This document shows positions 1 through 9,230 of a stretch of 29,253 nucleotides of DNA, one piece after another; positions within the stretch are counted from its first letter, which is position 1; each line of letters begins with the position of its first letter. The stretch comes from Podila epigama (Eukaryota; Mortierellomycota; Mortierellomycetes; Mortierellales; Mortierellaceae). The position numbers were made by a program, and so were the translations under genes. The notes below the pieces were generated by a model. It was not told where the DNA came from and did not search any database. It saw only the letters and a program-made list of their open reading frames with translations. Where the stretch lies: NCBI GenBank assembly GCA_015679605.1, contig JAAAVE010000127.1, positions 1 through 29,253 on the forward strand. Direction: 5' to 3'.

Positions 1-60
1 AAAAAAAAAAAAAAAAACACTCCCTCTCATGAAAACCCAAAAACATGTCATTACACTTAC

Positions 61-3011
61 AGGGCCATCTGCCTGTGATGAAGGTGTCTGTGCATGTCCT
101 GTCAATGGTGGAAACATGGGTCCTTGGGAAGGATGCGTATCGTTTCCTGATCTGACCTGAGAAAAGTCAGGCCCATGCTGGAAGGATGGCAAGGGTGTTG
201 GAGTGTTGTTGCCAGAGTTATCGTAAGGACGATCGAATCGCTGTGGATTTTGCATGCCTTGTGAGAATGCAAATTCGTCGCGAGAAGTAGAAGGGTGGTT
301 GTTCATGGGATGCTGTGCCAAGTGAGTTGGCGGATGCGTCCTTGCGTGCTGATGATGCCCATAATGCTGGTGATGTTGACCCGAGTGTTGTTGGTGTTGT
401 TGGTTATGGTTATGCTGAGAATGCTGAGAATGCTGAGGATGGAATTGTGGATGTGATGTGTGGTAACGGCGCGCTCCACTTCCTTGGCGGTGAGGGGTAT
501 GGAAAAAGGGTGGATGTTGCTGTTGTTGCTGTTGCTGATAATGCTGTTGATGACCTGGACCAAATGGAGTCTGCATCGGTGGCCCAAGCTGATGACCACC
601 AGGTCCATATGCGAAGGGTTGCGGTGGTTGGTTGTTATGGGCACCATGGCCATGCACAGAGATGTCTTGGGCGGGATTATAGAGTCCAGGTAGATCCTGG
701 CCGTGCGGCTGATGGCGGTCTGGCCAGGGCGCAACCATGCCTGGGTACTGGTTGTTATAAATGCCATTGGAATTATTGTTCATGGCCCCGTTCGGTCCGC
801 CTCCTGTGTTGTTGTGGTGGCCACTAGGGCCATGCTTCCCGTGTGCCTTTTTTGGAACGAACGGTTGTGTGTTCATGCCCTTGGAGAAGCCAGAGTTGGA
901 CGTGTTGAAGCTATTGCTGCCGTTGTTACTATTGCTAGTCATGTTATTAGTACTGCTAGAGTTGTTGTTGTTGTTGTTGTTGATATTGCTGTTGTTGCTG
1001 TTGCTGTTGTTGGACATGCTGATGCCTCCACTATGTTGGTTCCTGTACTGTTTCGATCCAGAGTTGTGTGAGAAACTACCAGAGGTTCTTGAACTAGCAC
1101 TGCCCATGGGCGAAACTGATCCAGTATTAGAATGCGGGTTTTGCCCGAAATAGTCATGACCCTTGCCCAGCATCGGATTGGAGGGTGAGTTGGCGACGGG
1201 AGACTCGGTCAAGGTCGAGGCTAGACTGGGGCTCTGGGTGCCATCCTGACTCGAGGACGATGACACAGTGCGGGCGAGATGTATGTGGGTCCGGTTCCCT
1301 AGGGTTGAGGAAGACGAGTATGACGTGGTAGAAGTAGCGCTCTTTCGTCTTCTGGCATCGGCGCATTCGACAGCCAGATCAGATTTTGAATGTTTCGATT
1401 TTGGTTTTGAGGTCCTCGATCCTCTTGTGTCCAAAGACGGTGACGTGCTGCGGGAAACATCGCGTGAGCTCGGCAAAGACGCATTATTACTGTGGTTACT
1501 GCTGAAAGTGTTGACTTCTGGTTCGGGCACTGTCTCATCCGCCGTCTTGGACTCTTGACTAGATTTTCTGCCATTGACTGGCTTTTTGGCTTTAGTGGCT
1601 GCCTTTGTTGACTCGTCGAGAGGATCGGATCTTGTTGAGGGAGAATCACTCCGTGCGTTTGTGTTAGAAGAGCCCTCCTCGGGTGACTTTGGCTTGGCCG
1701 GTACATCCTCCTGAAAGATACGAGCTCTTGCTCTCGCATATGCCTCCTCGCGTTCTTTGATGGATATTGTGCGTCTGTCAGGTTCGCTCGACGAGTCTGT
1801 CGGCGATGCTCCCGCAGGAGGGTTAGTTGGGGCACGCTTGAGAAGCTTCATTGGCTTTATCGTTTGTTCTTCTTCCTCCTCCATTAGATCTGAGAACCGC
1901 AAAGCAGGACTATATGAATCAAATATATCAAGCCAAGGTCATGTTAATGGTTTTCGTGACTGCTGTTGCTGTAGTTGTTAATGTGACCGCAGTGGTTTTT
2001 TTTTTTCTTCGTGGTACTGACGCACAAAACAGAAGCATGCATTCTACTTGCAAAATATAGATGGTTGGATAGAAAGACACAAGAATGAAGGAATAGGAAG
2101 AATGAAAAAATATATAAAAACTCACATTGCCGATTGATCCGTCTTGTACATAATGATGGTCTTGTGCAGTGGGTCGACCACGCGCGTCAACTTGAAGTAA
2201 TTGGCAACACGATGGATCACCATGCGATAATACGAATTTAACGAAGGAAAGTCAAGTTGATCTTGGCTGGAAGAGAAAGAAAACCAAAGAACACGTGTGT
2301 GTGAGTGCATGCAACATAATGGTTCAATATTACAGTACAAACGATTATGCACCCCCCAAAAAAAATGTAAAAAAAAAACACGCGCTTGATACAAGGCTTG
2401 AAAATGTACCACACCCCCCTCAGAAACGAACAACAGTGAAAGCAAATGTCCTCGACTTTGTTACCTTTGATTGTTGATAAAGTTGGTAAACTCGAGCTCC
2501 AACTTGAGCAAAAAGATGCGATCATTACGGTTCTTGAGGGCAGTGATCAGAAATTCGTCGAATGTGGACTCGTTCTCATTTCCATCCTCATCCAGGTCCA
2601 ATGCTTCGATCCCCTTGACCAGGGTACCTGCGTCAGGGGTCGGTGTGGATGTGGATGCAGAGGCCGAGATGGGTGTGGTCGATGATTGTGTGTTGTGCTC
2701 AGGTGCAGGCGTCGTGGCCGGCGCCTTGGATCGCGTGGCAATCTTTATCATGGGCGATGACTGATTTTCTGTCACGGGCGACGGCGACGACGACGACGAT
2801 GGATGCTCTGTAGCCTTCAATATCGTAAACGCCGCTGGTCCTGTCCCGCTCTTGTTCTCTGCATTAGCAGACTAGTCATATTCATTAAATTGTGCAAGTG
2901 TGTGAGCGTTTTAATCCCCCTCCCCCCATCGTTCTATCAAAGTGAATTGAACCATCGACTTGGTCAATCGAAGGTCAATATTACCTTCTCCTCGGAGGGA
3001 ATTTTCGGCAT
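61..3011 (-). CDS. R3H-SUZ domain protein with Q/N/H-rich tail (3' partial)
   Basis: Probable cytoplasmic mRNA-binding protein. Exons read complement(2985..3011, 2465..2856, 2126..2266, 61..1909), giving 803 residues in the window. The last visible codon is followed by GTAAGT at 60-55, so the gene continues beyond base 1. The ATG at 3011 opens a 9-codon first exon (MPKIPSEEK) with donor GTAATA. The R3H domain spans about residues 105-186, across two introns; DRIFLLKLELEF and YYRMVIHRVANYF are diagnostic. It is followed directly by a SUZ domain (about 200-255, core EREEAYARARARIF). R3H binds single-stranded nucleic acid and SUZ supports RNA binding in the related fungal Rbs1 and animal R3HDM/ARPP21 proteins (family knowledge). 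The remaining 550 residues are Ser-rich, then Asn-, Gln- and His-rich, and look disordered. Splice phases all agree (0, 2, 2, 0). The family call is confident; the exact orthologue is not named. Confidence 0.9.
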
Positions 3012-4030
3012 GATCAAAGGAAAAGGAACTTGAAGGTGGGGCCAGTGCTTTTTTCACTGTTTTGCTTTCTTGTTTTCTTGCCTTCTTGCAATTCGCTTGT
3101 TTGCTTGTTTGCTTGTATGCTTCTTGCAGCCTGTTTTTTTTTACAGTTTGTTTGCTGCTTGCTTCTGTCGCTTGCTCGCTTGCTTCACTTTACTTGAGCT
3201 TTATCTTTTAGAGCACAATTCTAGGGCTGGCGATCCTTGAAGGAAAGACGGGGAGAGTAGGGTGGGTAATAATCTGTTATATACAAAAAAAAAACAAGAA
3301 AAAAAAAAGAACAAAAAAAAATGGCAATGGTAAGGATAGAGCAATAGATGGAGACAGCTTGGTGTCGATATAACCCAGGCACACGGATAAAGAGTATAGA
3401 TTGAGCGAACGTGAACTTGATATTCGATCGTGTTTCCAATCAAGAGTGAAATGCAAACGAAAATGTACGTGTATGTAATGTGTATGGAAGGGAAAATATC
3501 TGCTTGTGTACAATTGAACGTGTGTGCGTGTGTGTATGTGCGTATGTGAATGTAAGAATAGTGGGATGGGAGATGGGCTATGCTGACTGGTGACAATGTA
3601 GGTGAGTCGACGACGTGTGCGTGATGAATGGATGTTTGCGTGTGCGTGTTTGACGTGTCAAAAACAATGAGCTCTTGCTCTTGGAAGACGAAAGAAAAGG
3701 TTATGAATGGAGAACAGATCGTGGTTGTTTGTGGTTGTTTATGGTGGTGAAAGAAGCGACAGTGAAAGCGATGAGATGGCGAAGGATGGAAAAGGTCCTC
3801 AAGTAAGGAATGGAGAAATGATAATTTGATTGATGTTAAATAAAAAAAAAAGAAAGTGAAAATGATAAATGACCCTTTTTTCGCCACGTCTGATCCGAAA
3901 ATGAAAGATTGTGACGTCTTTTAAGAAGGGTATTCATAATGGTCACAATGGCGGCGATGAAGTGTCATTTGGCTTCAATGGGCCATTGGCAAAAAGTGCA
4001 AGATGCGACGTGAATATCCGAGTGAGTGAG
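3012..4030 (-). promoter_or_regulatory. Probable promoter and pyrimidine-rich leader of the R3H-SUZ gene
   Basis: This lies directly upstream of the ATG at 3011 on the minus strand. Read on that strand it is strongly C/T- and CA-rich (3200-3890), as in long fungal 5' leaders. Farther up, a CCAAT box (minus 3989-3985) and a CRE-like TGACGTC (3912-3918) sit in a stretch of more balanced composition, a plausible core promoter about 900 bp from the ATG. Degenerate GCTTG/TTGCTTG repeats occupy about 3085-3185. Transcription start and any 5' UTR intron cannot be placed from sequence alone. Confidence 0.4.
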
Positions 4031-5756
4031 CGAATGTACCTTTGAGGGTAGAGTGTTGAGTCAGAATGTCATTGAAAACAAGGAGAATTGTAATGTTTTC
4101 GTTCTGTCCACTTTACTTTGTAAGAAAATTAAGAAGAATCGAGAATTGCTGAATGGAAGAAATTGACCTCAACAGAAAAAAAAATGGGACAGTGAAAGTG
4201 ACAAAAAAATAATACGAATGAAATGAAATGAGATAAAGAAGAGTGCTTGGAAAGAAAGAGTGTGGGAGAGAAAGAATACAAAAACAAAACAAAATGTATT
4301 CAAGCAAGAACAAAAGACAATGTAGCCATTGAAGACTTCATGTTTGTTTTTTTTTTTTTGTGAATGTGCTTAAATGTCAATGGGGATGGGACTGGGACTG
4401 GGACTGGATGAGCAATAGAGGGTGAAGTGGGAAGAACAGGGAAGAGGTTTGGGCACGCCCCCCACCTCACCTGCTCGATATTAGCTTAAGGGTTGTATGT
4501 GACCAACACAAATATGTTGGCCTTGAAAAAAAAAAAAGAGTGAGATTAACATGTGTAAAAACTGTATTAGAAATAAAAAGAAATAATAATAATAATAATA
4601 ATAAGTACGAAATGAGAAGAGGGGGTGAGAAGATAAACAACAAGAAGCTGGTCATAAAGAAGAGTAGAAAAGAAAAAAAGAATAAAAGAAAAATAAAGCT
4701 ACCAAAGGGGTATGAAGACAGTCTATTGCTGTACAGGAAACCACAAGGTATCTGTCATTGATGATCATGCATGCCACAGGTGCGTACGGGGTGGAGACTG
4801 GAAAGCGGCGACAAGATCATGTCATTATACCCAAAGATGCCATAGATGCGTGCTGGCCCCATAGAAGGTCATTCGTTATCACTTGATCAGTCTGCAGTCT
4901 GATGCGACAAGCACCTTGTCTACTCCAAACGCCCTTGCGCAAAAAGTAACCCATTATACCCAGAAATCCTTGAAGCTAGGCAAGACGCGTGACAAGGATC
5001 CTTGAGGTAGCCAAAACGCGTAAAAGAGATCCTTGAAGTGACAAGACGCGTGATAAAAGACTCCTTAACGTAGGCAAGACGCGTGAAAAAGGATGTCCTA
5101 TGCCGAGACAATAAGTAATGGATACTGAACTACCCTATCCCATAGCGTGGCAAGAGATACAGTGGCGCGTTGCATCGAGAGCATTGGCAACAGGACAATA
5201 CAATCAACCCAGGCTCAAGAGATGCCTGGTCAGGAGGAGGTAGTTACAACGATTGCGTTTGTAACCCAAGGGATGATGTAGACAAAGGATTGAAAAACAT
5301 CCCAAGGAGTCTCAATGCATGTGGGGATGTAAAGGGATAAATAAAATAGAGAGAATACTCTAGAAATAAAATAACGAAAAAGAAACAAGCAAGGGACAAA
5401 AGACAGGACGGTGGCATAAAGGAGAAGCAAAAGTAGATGCGGGAAGGGTTCATGACTGGAAAAAACGGAAAGGAAAGAAAGAAAAATAAAAACAAGCGGC
5501 ATAAAGAAGACAATAACTTGTAACAATCACTGAAAAGGTCTCGGTGCATAAAGACAAAGAAGAAGCGAAAAAAGGGAACCAAAGAAAAGAAAAGAAAAGA
5601 AAAGAGATAAAAAAAAAGCAGACAACAAAGGGGAGGAACAAAAAAAAAGGCGGTAGGAGAAAAGTATTGCAGCAAAGAAAAGAAAAGCCGTGTCAATAAA
5701 AAAAAATAAAAAAAGAGAGAGAGAGAAAGAGATGGACAGAGTCAAAGAGAATGTGT
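4031..5756. other. Intergenic, A-rich on the plus strand; no convincing gene
   Basis: This stretch separates the 5' flank of the R3H-SUZ gene from the 3' end of the gene at 5757. It is mostly A/G-rich on the plus strand. Reading frames on the minus strand are poly-Phe/Ser/Leu translations of T/C-rich DNA with no domain. The 5460-5745 part is nearly pure A/G and may be the 3' UTR of the upstream gene on the minus strand. A better-balanced island at 4760-5250 holds the ACGCGT tandem repeat, listed separately, and two copies of CATTATACCCA (about 4824 and 4953). No RNA gene was recognised. Confidence 0.5.
4968..5094. repeat. Four tandem ~32-bp repeats, each carrying ACGCGT
   Basis: Units run 4968-4999, 5000-5030, 5031-5062 and 5063-5094. 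Each begins CCTT, has ACGCGT in its middle (4985, 5016, 5046, 5079) and ends in an A-rich stretch. The units have diverged but keep the ACGCGT core unchanged. All four cores are followed by a base and then A, so all match ACGCGTNA, the MluI cell-cycle box bound by the fungal MBF complex (established for yeasts). The array is about 2 kb upstream of the R3H-SUZ start and about 660 bp beyond the stop of the gene at 5757. Which transcript it serves, if any, is unknown. Confidence 0.8.
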
Positions 5757-6650
5757 TCAGTTGGGCGAGCCGTCAGTAAAGTCGTCAGCCTTGGGTGCCT
5801 CATCTGATCCCTCGACAATGGCATTTCTTCGTCGGAAGGTGTATTCGGAGGGCTGTTCTCCGTCGCCACCATCGCCGCCTCCTGGTGACATGTCACCAGA
5901 GCCCGTGGGAGAATCACCTCCGCCGCCAGAGCCACCTCCACCGCTGCTGTGTGTCCTTGCGCCCCAATTGTTCGCTGACGGGTGCATGTCTCCGCGTTCC
6001 TCTAGATCGTCGGCCCAGGCAAGAGGCGCAAAAGTTGAAAAGGGCGATCCGGCCATGTCCATTCTCTGGATCACTGGGGGCAAAGGAAGAGACATAAGAC
6101 ACATGTCATCCTGAGCAAGTGTGACCGAATGAACAACACTCTTTGCAAAGGCGAGAACATCGCGACCAGAGTGCGAGACCTGGGCACAGATATCGCTATC
6201 CTGTAAGACTCGGCTAGGAATGTTACGTCGGCCTGCGATCAAGTTGCGACGCTGGCGATGAGCCGAGGAGGTGGAAGGGGATGAATACAGGGAGGATGTG
6301 GTAGCTGTTTGTGATGCTGCCGCTGCTGATAGTGAAGAAGACGCCATTGCTGACAATGTTGTTGTTGTTGCTGATGATGCAGAGGTTGTGTGGGCTGTGG
6401 TTGTAGTGTGGGATATGGACATTTGAGTTGACGCGTTCATGTGGCTCATGTGGTTCATGGCTGTGCCTGAAATTGTTTTGGGTGCTGATGTGGATCCGAC
6501 CAGACGGTTGAGATGATTGACTGTGGAGGATGACGAGGAGGAATAAGGGGAGACACAGACAAGCGGGCTGTTGTGCGCCCGACGCTGCAGTTGGTGTTTC
6601 CGACCCATGGTGGGTCGTACACGAACACAATGCATTCGAGATCCTGTCAT
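5757..6650 (-). CDS. Unrecognised low-complexity protein, 297 aa
   Basis: A single open frame from ATG 6650 to TGA 5757. I do not recognise the family. Residues 1-50 are basic. Residues about 50-145 are Ser/Thr/Ala-rich low complexity. Residues 147-225 have normal composition (RRNLIAGRRNIPSRVL, then SHSGRDVLAFAKSVV and LPLPPVIQRMD) and look like the only folded or conserved part. Residues 240-297 are Gly-rich, then acidic, with a basic YTFRRRN patch between. An in-frame TAA at 6692 bars a much longer single exon. The ATG at 6608 (codon 15) sits in ACCATGG, a better initiation context than ATG 6650, so a 283-residue product is possible. No signal peptide or membrane segment is seen. A first coding exon farther upstream cannot be excluded. 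Confidence 0.65.
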   Translation of the reverse strand: MTGSRMHCVRVRPTMGRKHQLQRRAHNSPLVCVSPYSSSSSSTVNHLNRLVGSTSAPKTISGTAMNHMSHMNASTQMSISHTTTTAHTTSASSATTTTLSAMASSSLSAAAASQTATTSSLYSSPSTSSAHRQRRNLIAGRRNIPSRVLQDSDICAQVSHSGRDVLAFAKSVVHSVTLAQDDMCLMSLPLPPVIQRMDMAGSPFSTFAPLAWADDLEERGDMHPSANNWGARTHSSGGGGSGGGGDSPTGSGDMSPGGGDGGDGEQPSEYTFRRRNAIVEGSDEAPKADDFTDGSPN

Positions 6651-6750
6651 TGGTAGGTTTGGGTTTCCGGTTGTTTCTTTTTGCTTCCGTTAGCTATGGT
6701 GCCTTGTCTGTTCCTTGGACTAGAGAATAGAAGGCGATAAGCAGGGTCCA

Positions 6751-6797
6751 GATGGATGGGTGGATGGATGGATGGTTGGATGGATGAATGGATGAGT
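6751..6797. repeat. GGAT tetranucleotide tract
   Basis: Imperfect GGAT repeats (GATGGATGG pattern) lie about 100 bp upstream of the start of the minus-strand gene at 6650, probably in its 5' leader. On the transcribed strand this reads ATCC. No coding role is seen. Confidence 0.8.
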
Positions 6798-7005
6798 GAC
6801 AAGACAATGAGAGTGAGAAGGATTTGAAGAGAGAAAAAGAAAGGAGGCGGATGTCGACCTGTTTGCCAGGAAGATGATGAAGGTGTGAAAAATGAAGAAA
6901 AGTCAGTCTTGAGCTTATTTTTTTTTCATTTTGCTGTTTTGTGACACACTGTTGTCCTCTTCAACCATGTCCCAGTCATCTCTTGTCATCATCTTGGTAG
7001 CCAAC

Positions 7006-7036
<31 letters not shown>

Positions 7037-7227
7037 GTAAAGATGAGCAGATGAGGAGAGCGGTGCTGGAAAAAGTGATCAGGATGCGATTGCTCAAAGA
7101 GGTTAGTGAGATTGAGGAGTAGCACAAACGGGAGCAAAAGGCAGGAAGCACTGCGCCGAGGTTCGAGGTGTTGGGAGTGGGAAGATGCTCCACCAAGGTC
7201 AACGAAGCGTCAACGGCAGCGAACAAT

Positions 7228-7272
7228 GAAAAACAAGCTCGAGAAAAACAAGCTCGAGAAAAAGTAGCTCGA
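7228..7272. repeat. Three tandem 15-bp units with a CTCGA core
   Basis: Units GAAAAACAAGCTCGA at 7228-7242 and 7243-7257 are identical. The third, 7258-7272, differs at two positions (GAAAAAGTAGCTCGA). CTCGAG palindromes form at the first two junctions. The repeat lies in intergenic DNA. Confidence 0.85.
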
Positions 7273-8002
7273 CCAAGCAAAAGAAACCGAGGAAAGTACC
7301 CTTTATTTGTCTCGAGGGATGACTGAGGATGAGATGAAGACCAGATGATGAAGAGTTGAAAAGATGATTGTTGTTGTTGTTGACGATGATGATGATATTG
7401 ATGATGATGATGTGACGATGTTGATGACAATGAAAGAGATGAGTTTTGTTGAGATGAGATGATAATAAAAAAAAAAAAAGTTGAGCTTACCGCGAGTGAG
7501 TGTGGGTACAAAAAAGGTGGATGAGATGTAGGAAGGAGTGTGTGAGTGCGACTGAGAGTGTTCGCTGAGTGAGTGAGTGTGCGTGGATAAAGAAGAAGAA
7601 GGAGAAAAGAAAAAGAGATGGTGGCAACAAAAGGATGAAATGGAGATGGATGGAGATGGATGGAGATGAATGAATATGGAAACAGAAGAAAAGGAAGGAA
7701 AAGAAAGTGAGTGGAAGAGAGAAAGTGAGTGTGGATTTGTTGTTTGTGTGTGTGATGGATGTCAAGTGTAACTTTCTTGGTGCAAAGTGTCAACGTGTGC
7801 TGGCTGTATGTTGTGCATGCTGCACCTGTGTGTGTGTGCATTGCATTGCTGTGTGTGTGTGTTACATTGAAAAATGTGAATATGAACAAGCATTGTGTGG
7901 GTGCCACAAAAGAGTGTGTGTGCGGGTACACCATCCGTTACACCTTGTGTACACTCAAAAAGTCACCTCATATCTCACTCTTGTAACACTTGATTGATTC
8001 AA

Positions 8003-8029
8003 GCTGGCTGGCTGGCTGGCTGGCTGGCT
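8003..8029. repeat. GCTG tetranucleotide microsatellite
   Basis: More than six perfect GCTG units in intergenic DNA, a simple-sequence tract with no coding role visible. Confidence 0.9.
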
Positions 8030-8086
8030 CAAGGCGCGAATGGTGTCAAGTGTCATGGGACAATACTTATTCAAAAAGTAGGTGAC

Positions 8087-8203
8087 AACGGACAATGGAG
8101 AATGGACAATGGACAATGGACAATGGACAACGGATACTAGACAACAACGGACAATGGACAACGGACAACGGACAATGGATAATGAACTATGGACAATGAA
8201 CAA
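8087..8203. repeat. GGACAAT heptamer minisatellite
   Basis: About 15 copies of a 7-bp unit (GGACAAT, with GGACAAC variants) run for about 115 bp, interrupted once by a TACTAGACAAC segment. Because the period is not a multiple of three, the plus strand stays open and would give a Thr-Met-Asp-Asn-Gly-Gln-Trp repeat. No start context, splice structure or flanking domain supports translation. Confidence 0.85.
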
Positions 8204-8904
8204 TGGGAAACAACACAAAGGAAAAAAAAGGGACAACAGATGGATGGATAGGCAAAAAGGGCTCACCTTGTAGGAAAAAAAAAAAAAAAAGAGCATTGTG
8301 AAAACCTTGTTCTTCTTTTCCACGACAACAACAACAACAGGTCGTCTTTCATGGTGACAAGAGTCTACATAGTTTATGCGAAATGCGAACAAGTCTGTCT
8401 TCTACACCTCTGCAACCTGTCTGCCCATCTGTCTGTCTGTCTGTCTACATTCATGTCTCGACCATGATCACAGAACGTGTTTTTGGTCGTACATGCATGT
8501 ACAGTATGTTCACCACTCACTCACTTGCAAAAATGCACATACCCTCCCTCCTACATTGGTGAACATGCTCATCATCATTGCTCACCTCGTCGTATCATGT
8601 CGTCCGCGGGCTATTTTTGAGCATTCCGTTCGAATGATACCACAAGGATAATTTTTGTTCATACTTGCTCATGCTGAGCTGCGGCCATGTTGCACCATGT
8701 TGCACCATGTCCAACCCAACCATCCAATGCCCTTCGTACCCATGGCTGCACGCACAACAATGTACACATGCTCCTTTTTTTTTTGTGGTCGCGCCATATT
8801 TTACCAACCCCACATGTCCAAGTCAGTTAGTCAGTTTGCCAAAGCGTTCAACACCATCTTTTTTTTTCCTTCCTTCTGAAACAAACGCGGTAGTTGGCTA
8901 CCAC

Positions 8905-9230
8905 ATATCGAAACGCGTGTCAAAAGTAGATGACGCGTTTGCAAAGTCATGACCAATCAGAATTCAGCTTGAACGAGATAGTCTCAGCATCTGCGACTTT
9001 TGGTTTGGTTGCCAGTGTGGTTGTCTCGTCTTTTTTTTATTATTTTTTCTCATCTCTTCTACGTCAACACTTTTGATTACTTTTACACGCACACTTTCCT
9101 TCCAATTACTTGTAGTTACTCATATCACACGCATCACACACTTCTACACTCGATACATCCATACTTCCTTCCATTCATATAGACATACCATACCTATATA
9201 TTACATACAGCATACAAACATTCATACAAT
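8905..9230 (+). promoter_or_regulatory. Promoter of the pectin-lyase-fold gene
   Basis: Two ACGCGT motifs (8913-8918, 8933-8938) are followed by a CCAAT box (8953-8957), then a T/C-rich and CA-rich leader, and TATATA at 9195-9200, 31 bp before the ATG at 9231. The order fits a fungal promoter. The TATATA is too close to the ATG to be a normal TATA box unless the leader is very short, so it may only be A/T-rich leader sequence. Confidence 0.45.

Larger units (their letters stand above)
6651..8880. other. Repeat-rich intergenic region; no convincing gene
   Basis: This is the shared 5' flank of two divergent genes. The minus-strand leader of the gene at 5757-6650 is C/T-rich (6700-6900). Then come a 25-A run (7006-7030), a 15-bp triplicate (7228-7272), GTT/GAT trinucleotide runs (about 7367-7425), GTGTG-rich DNA (7740-7935), a GCTG tract (8003-8029) and a heptamer minisatellite (8087-8203). 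CATGTTGCAC occurs twice near 8688-8707. Long open frames here, including one of 339 codons on the minus strand, translate only these repeats (poly-Phe/Ser, Thr-His runs) and are not supported as genes. Confidence 0.5.

Noticed and set aside
2940-2970. B-box-like GGTTCAATTC on the minus strand inside intron 1 of the R3H-SUZ gene
   Set aside because: No A-box at the right distance and no cloverleaf; a chance match within an intron.
3201-3887. A 228-codon open frame on the minus strand upstream of the R3H-SUZ gene
   Set aside because: Phe/His/Thr/Ser-rich translation of pyrimidine- and CA-rich DNA, typical of a leader or promoter; no domain, no splice partner.
4968-5094. Direct ~32-bp repeats as a CRISPR array
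   Set aside because: The units are head-to-tail with no unique spacers, have diverged, and lie in a eukaryotic genome without cas genes.
4920-5111. A 63-codon minus-strand frame with a repeating FTRL-like pattern
   Set aside because: The pattern follows from the 32-bp DNA repeat. The unit is not a multiple of three, and the peptide repeats do not keep a register.
5230-5745. Overlapping minus-strand frames rich in Phe and Leu that look like membrane proteins
   Set aside because: The DNA is almost pure A/G on the plus strand, so any minus frame gives Phe/Leu/Ser. Three frames are open at once, which indicates composition and not coding.
6915-7934. A 339-codon open frame on the minus strand
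   Set aside because: It translates C/T-, CA- and T-rich simple sequence (poly-Phe, Thr-His, Ser runs) plus the 15-bp repeat, with no domain. Only the last 25 codons look protein-like, and these are reported as a possible short exon.
8376-8952. Short plus-strand frames upstream of the pectin-lyase-fold gene
   Set aside because: Cys/His-rich translations of CTGT and CATG repeats with no start context or splice signals leading into ATG 9231.
9000-9182. Hydrophobic frame that might supply a signal peptide to the pectin-lyase-fold protein
   Set aside because: It lacks an ATG at a suitable place, comes from T/CA-rich leader DNA, and no donor/acceptor pair joins it in phase to exon 1; left open only as an RNA-level check.
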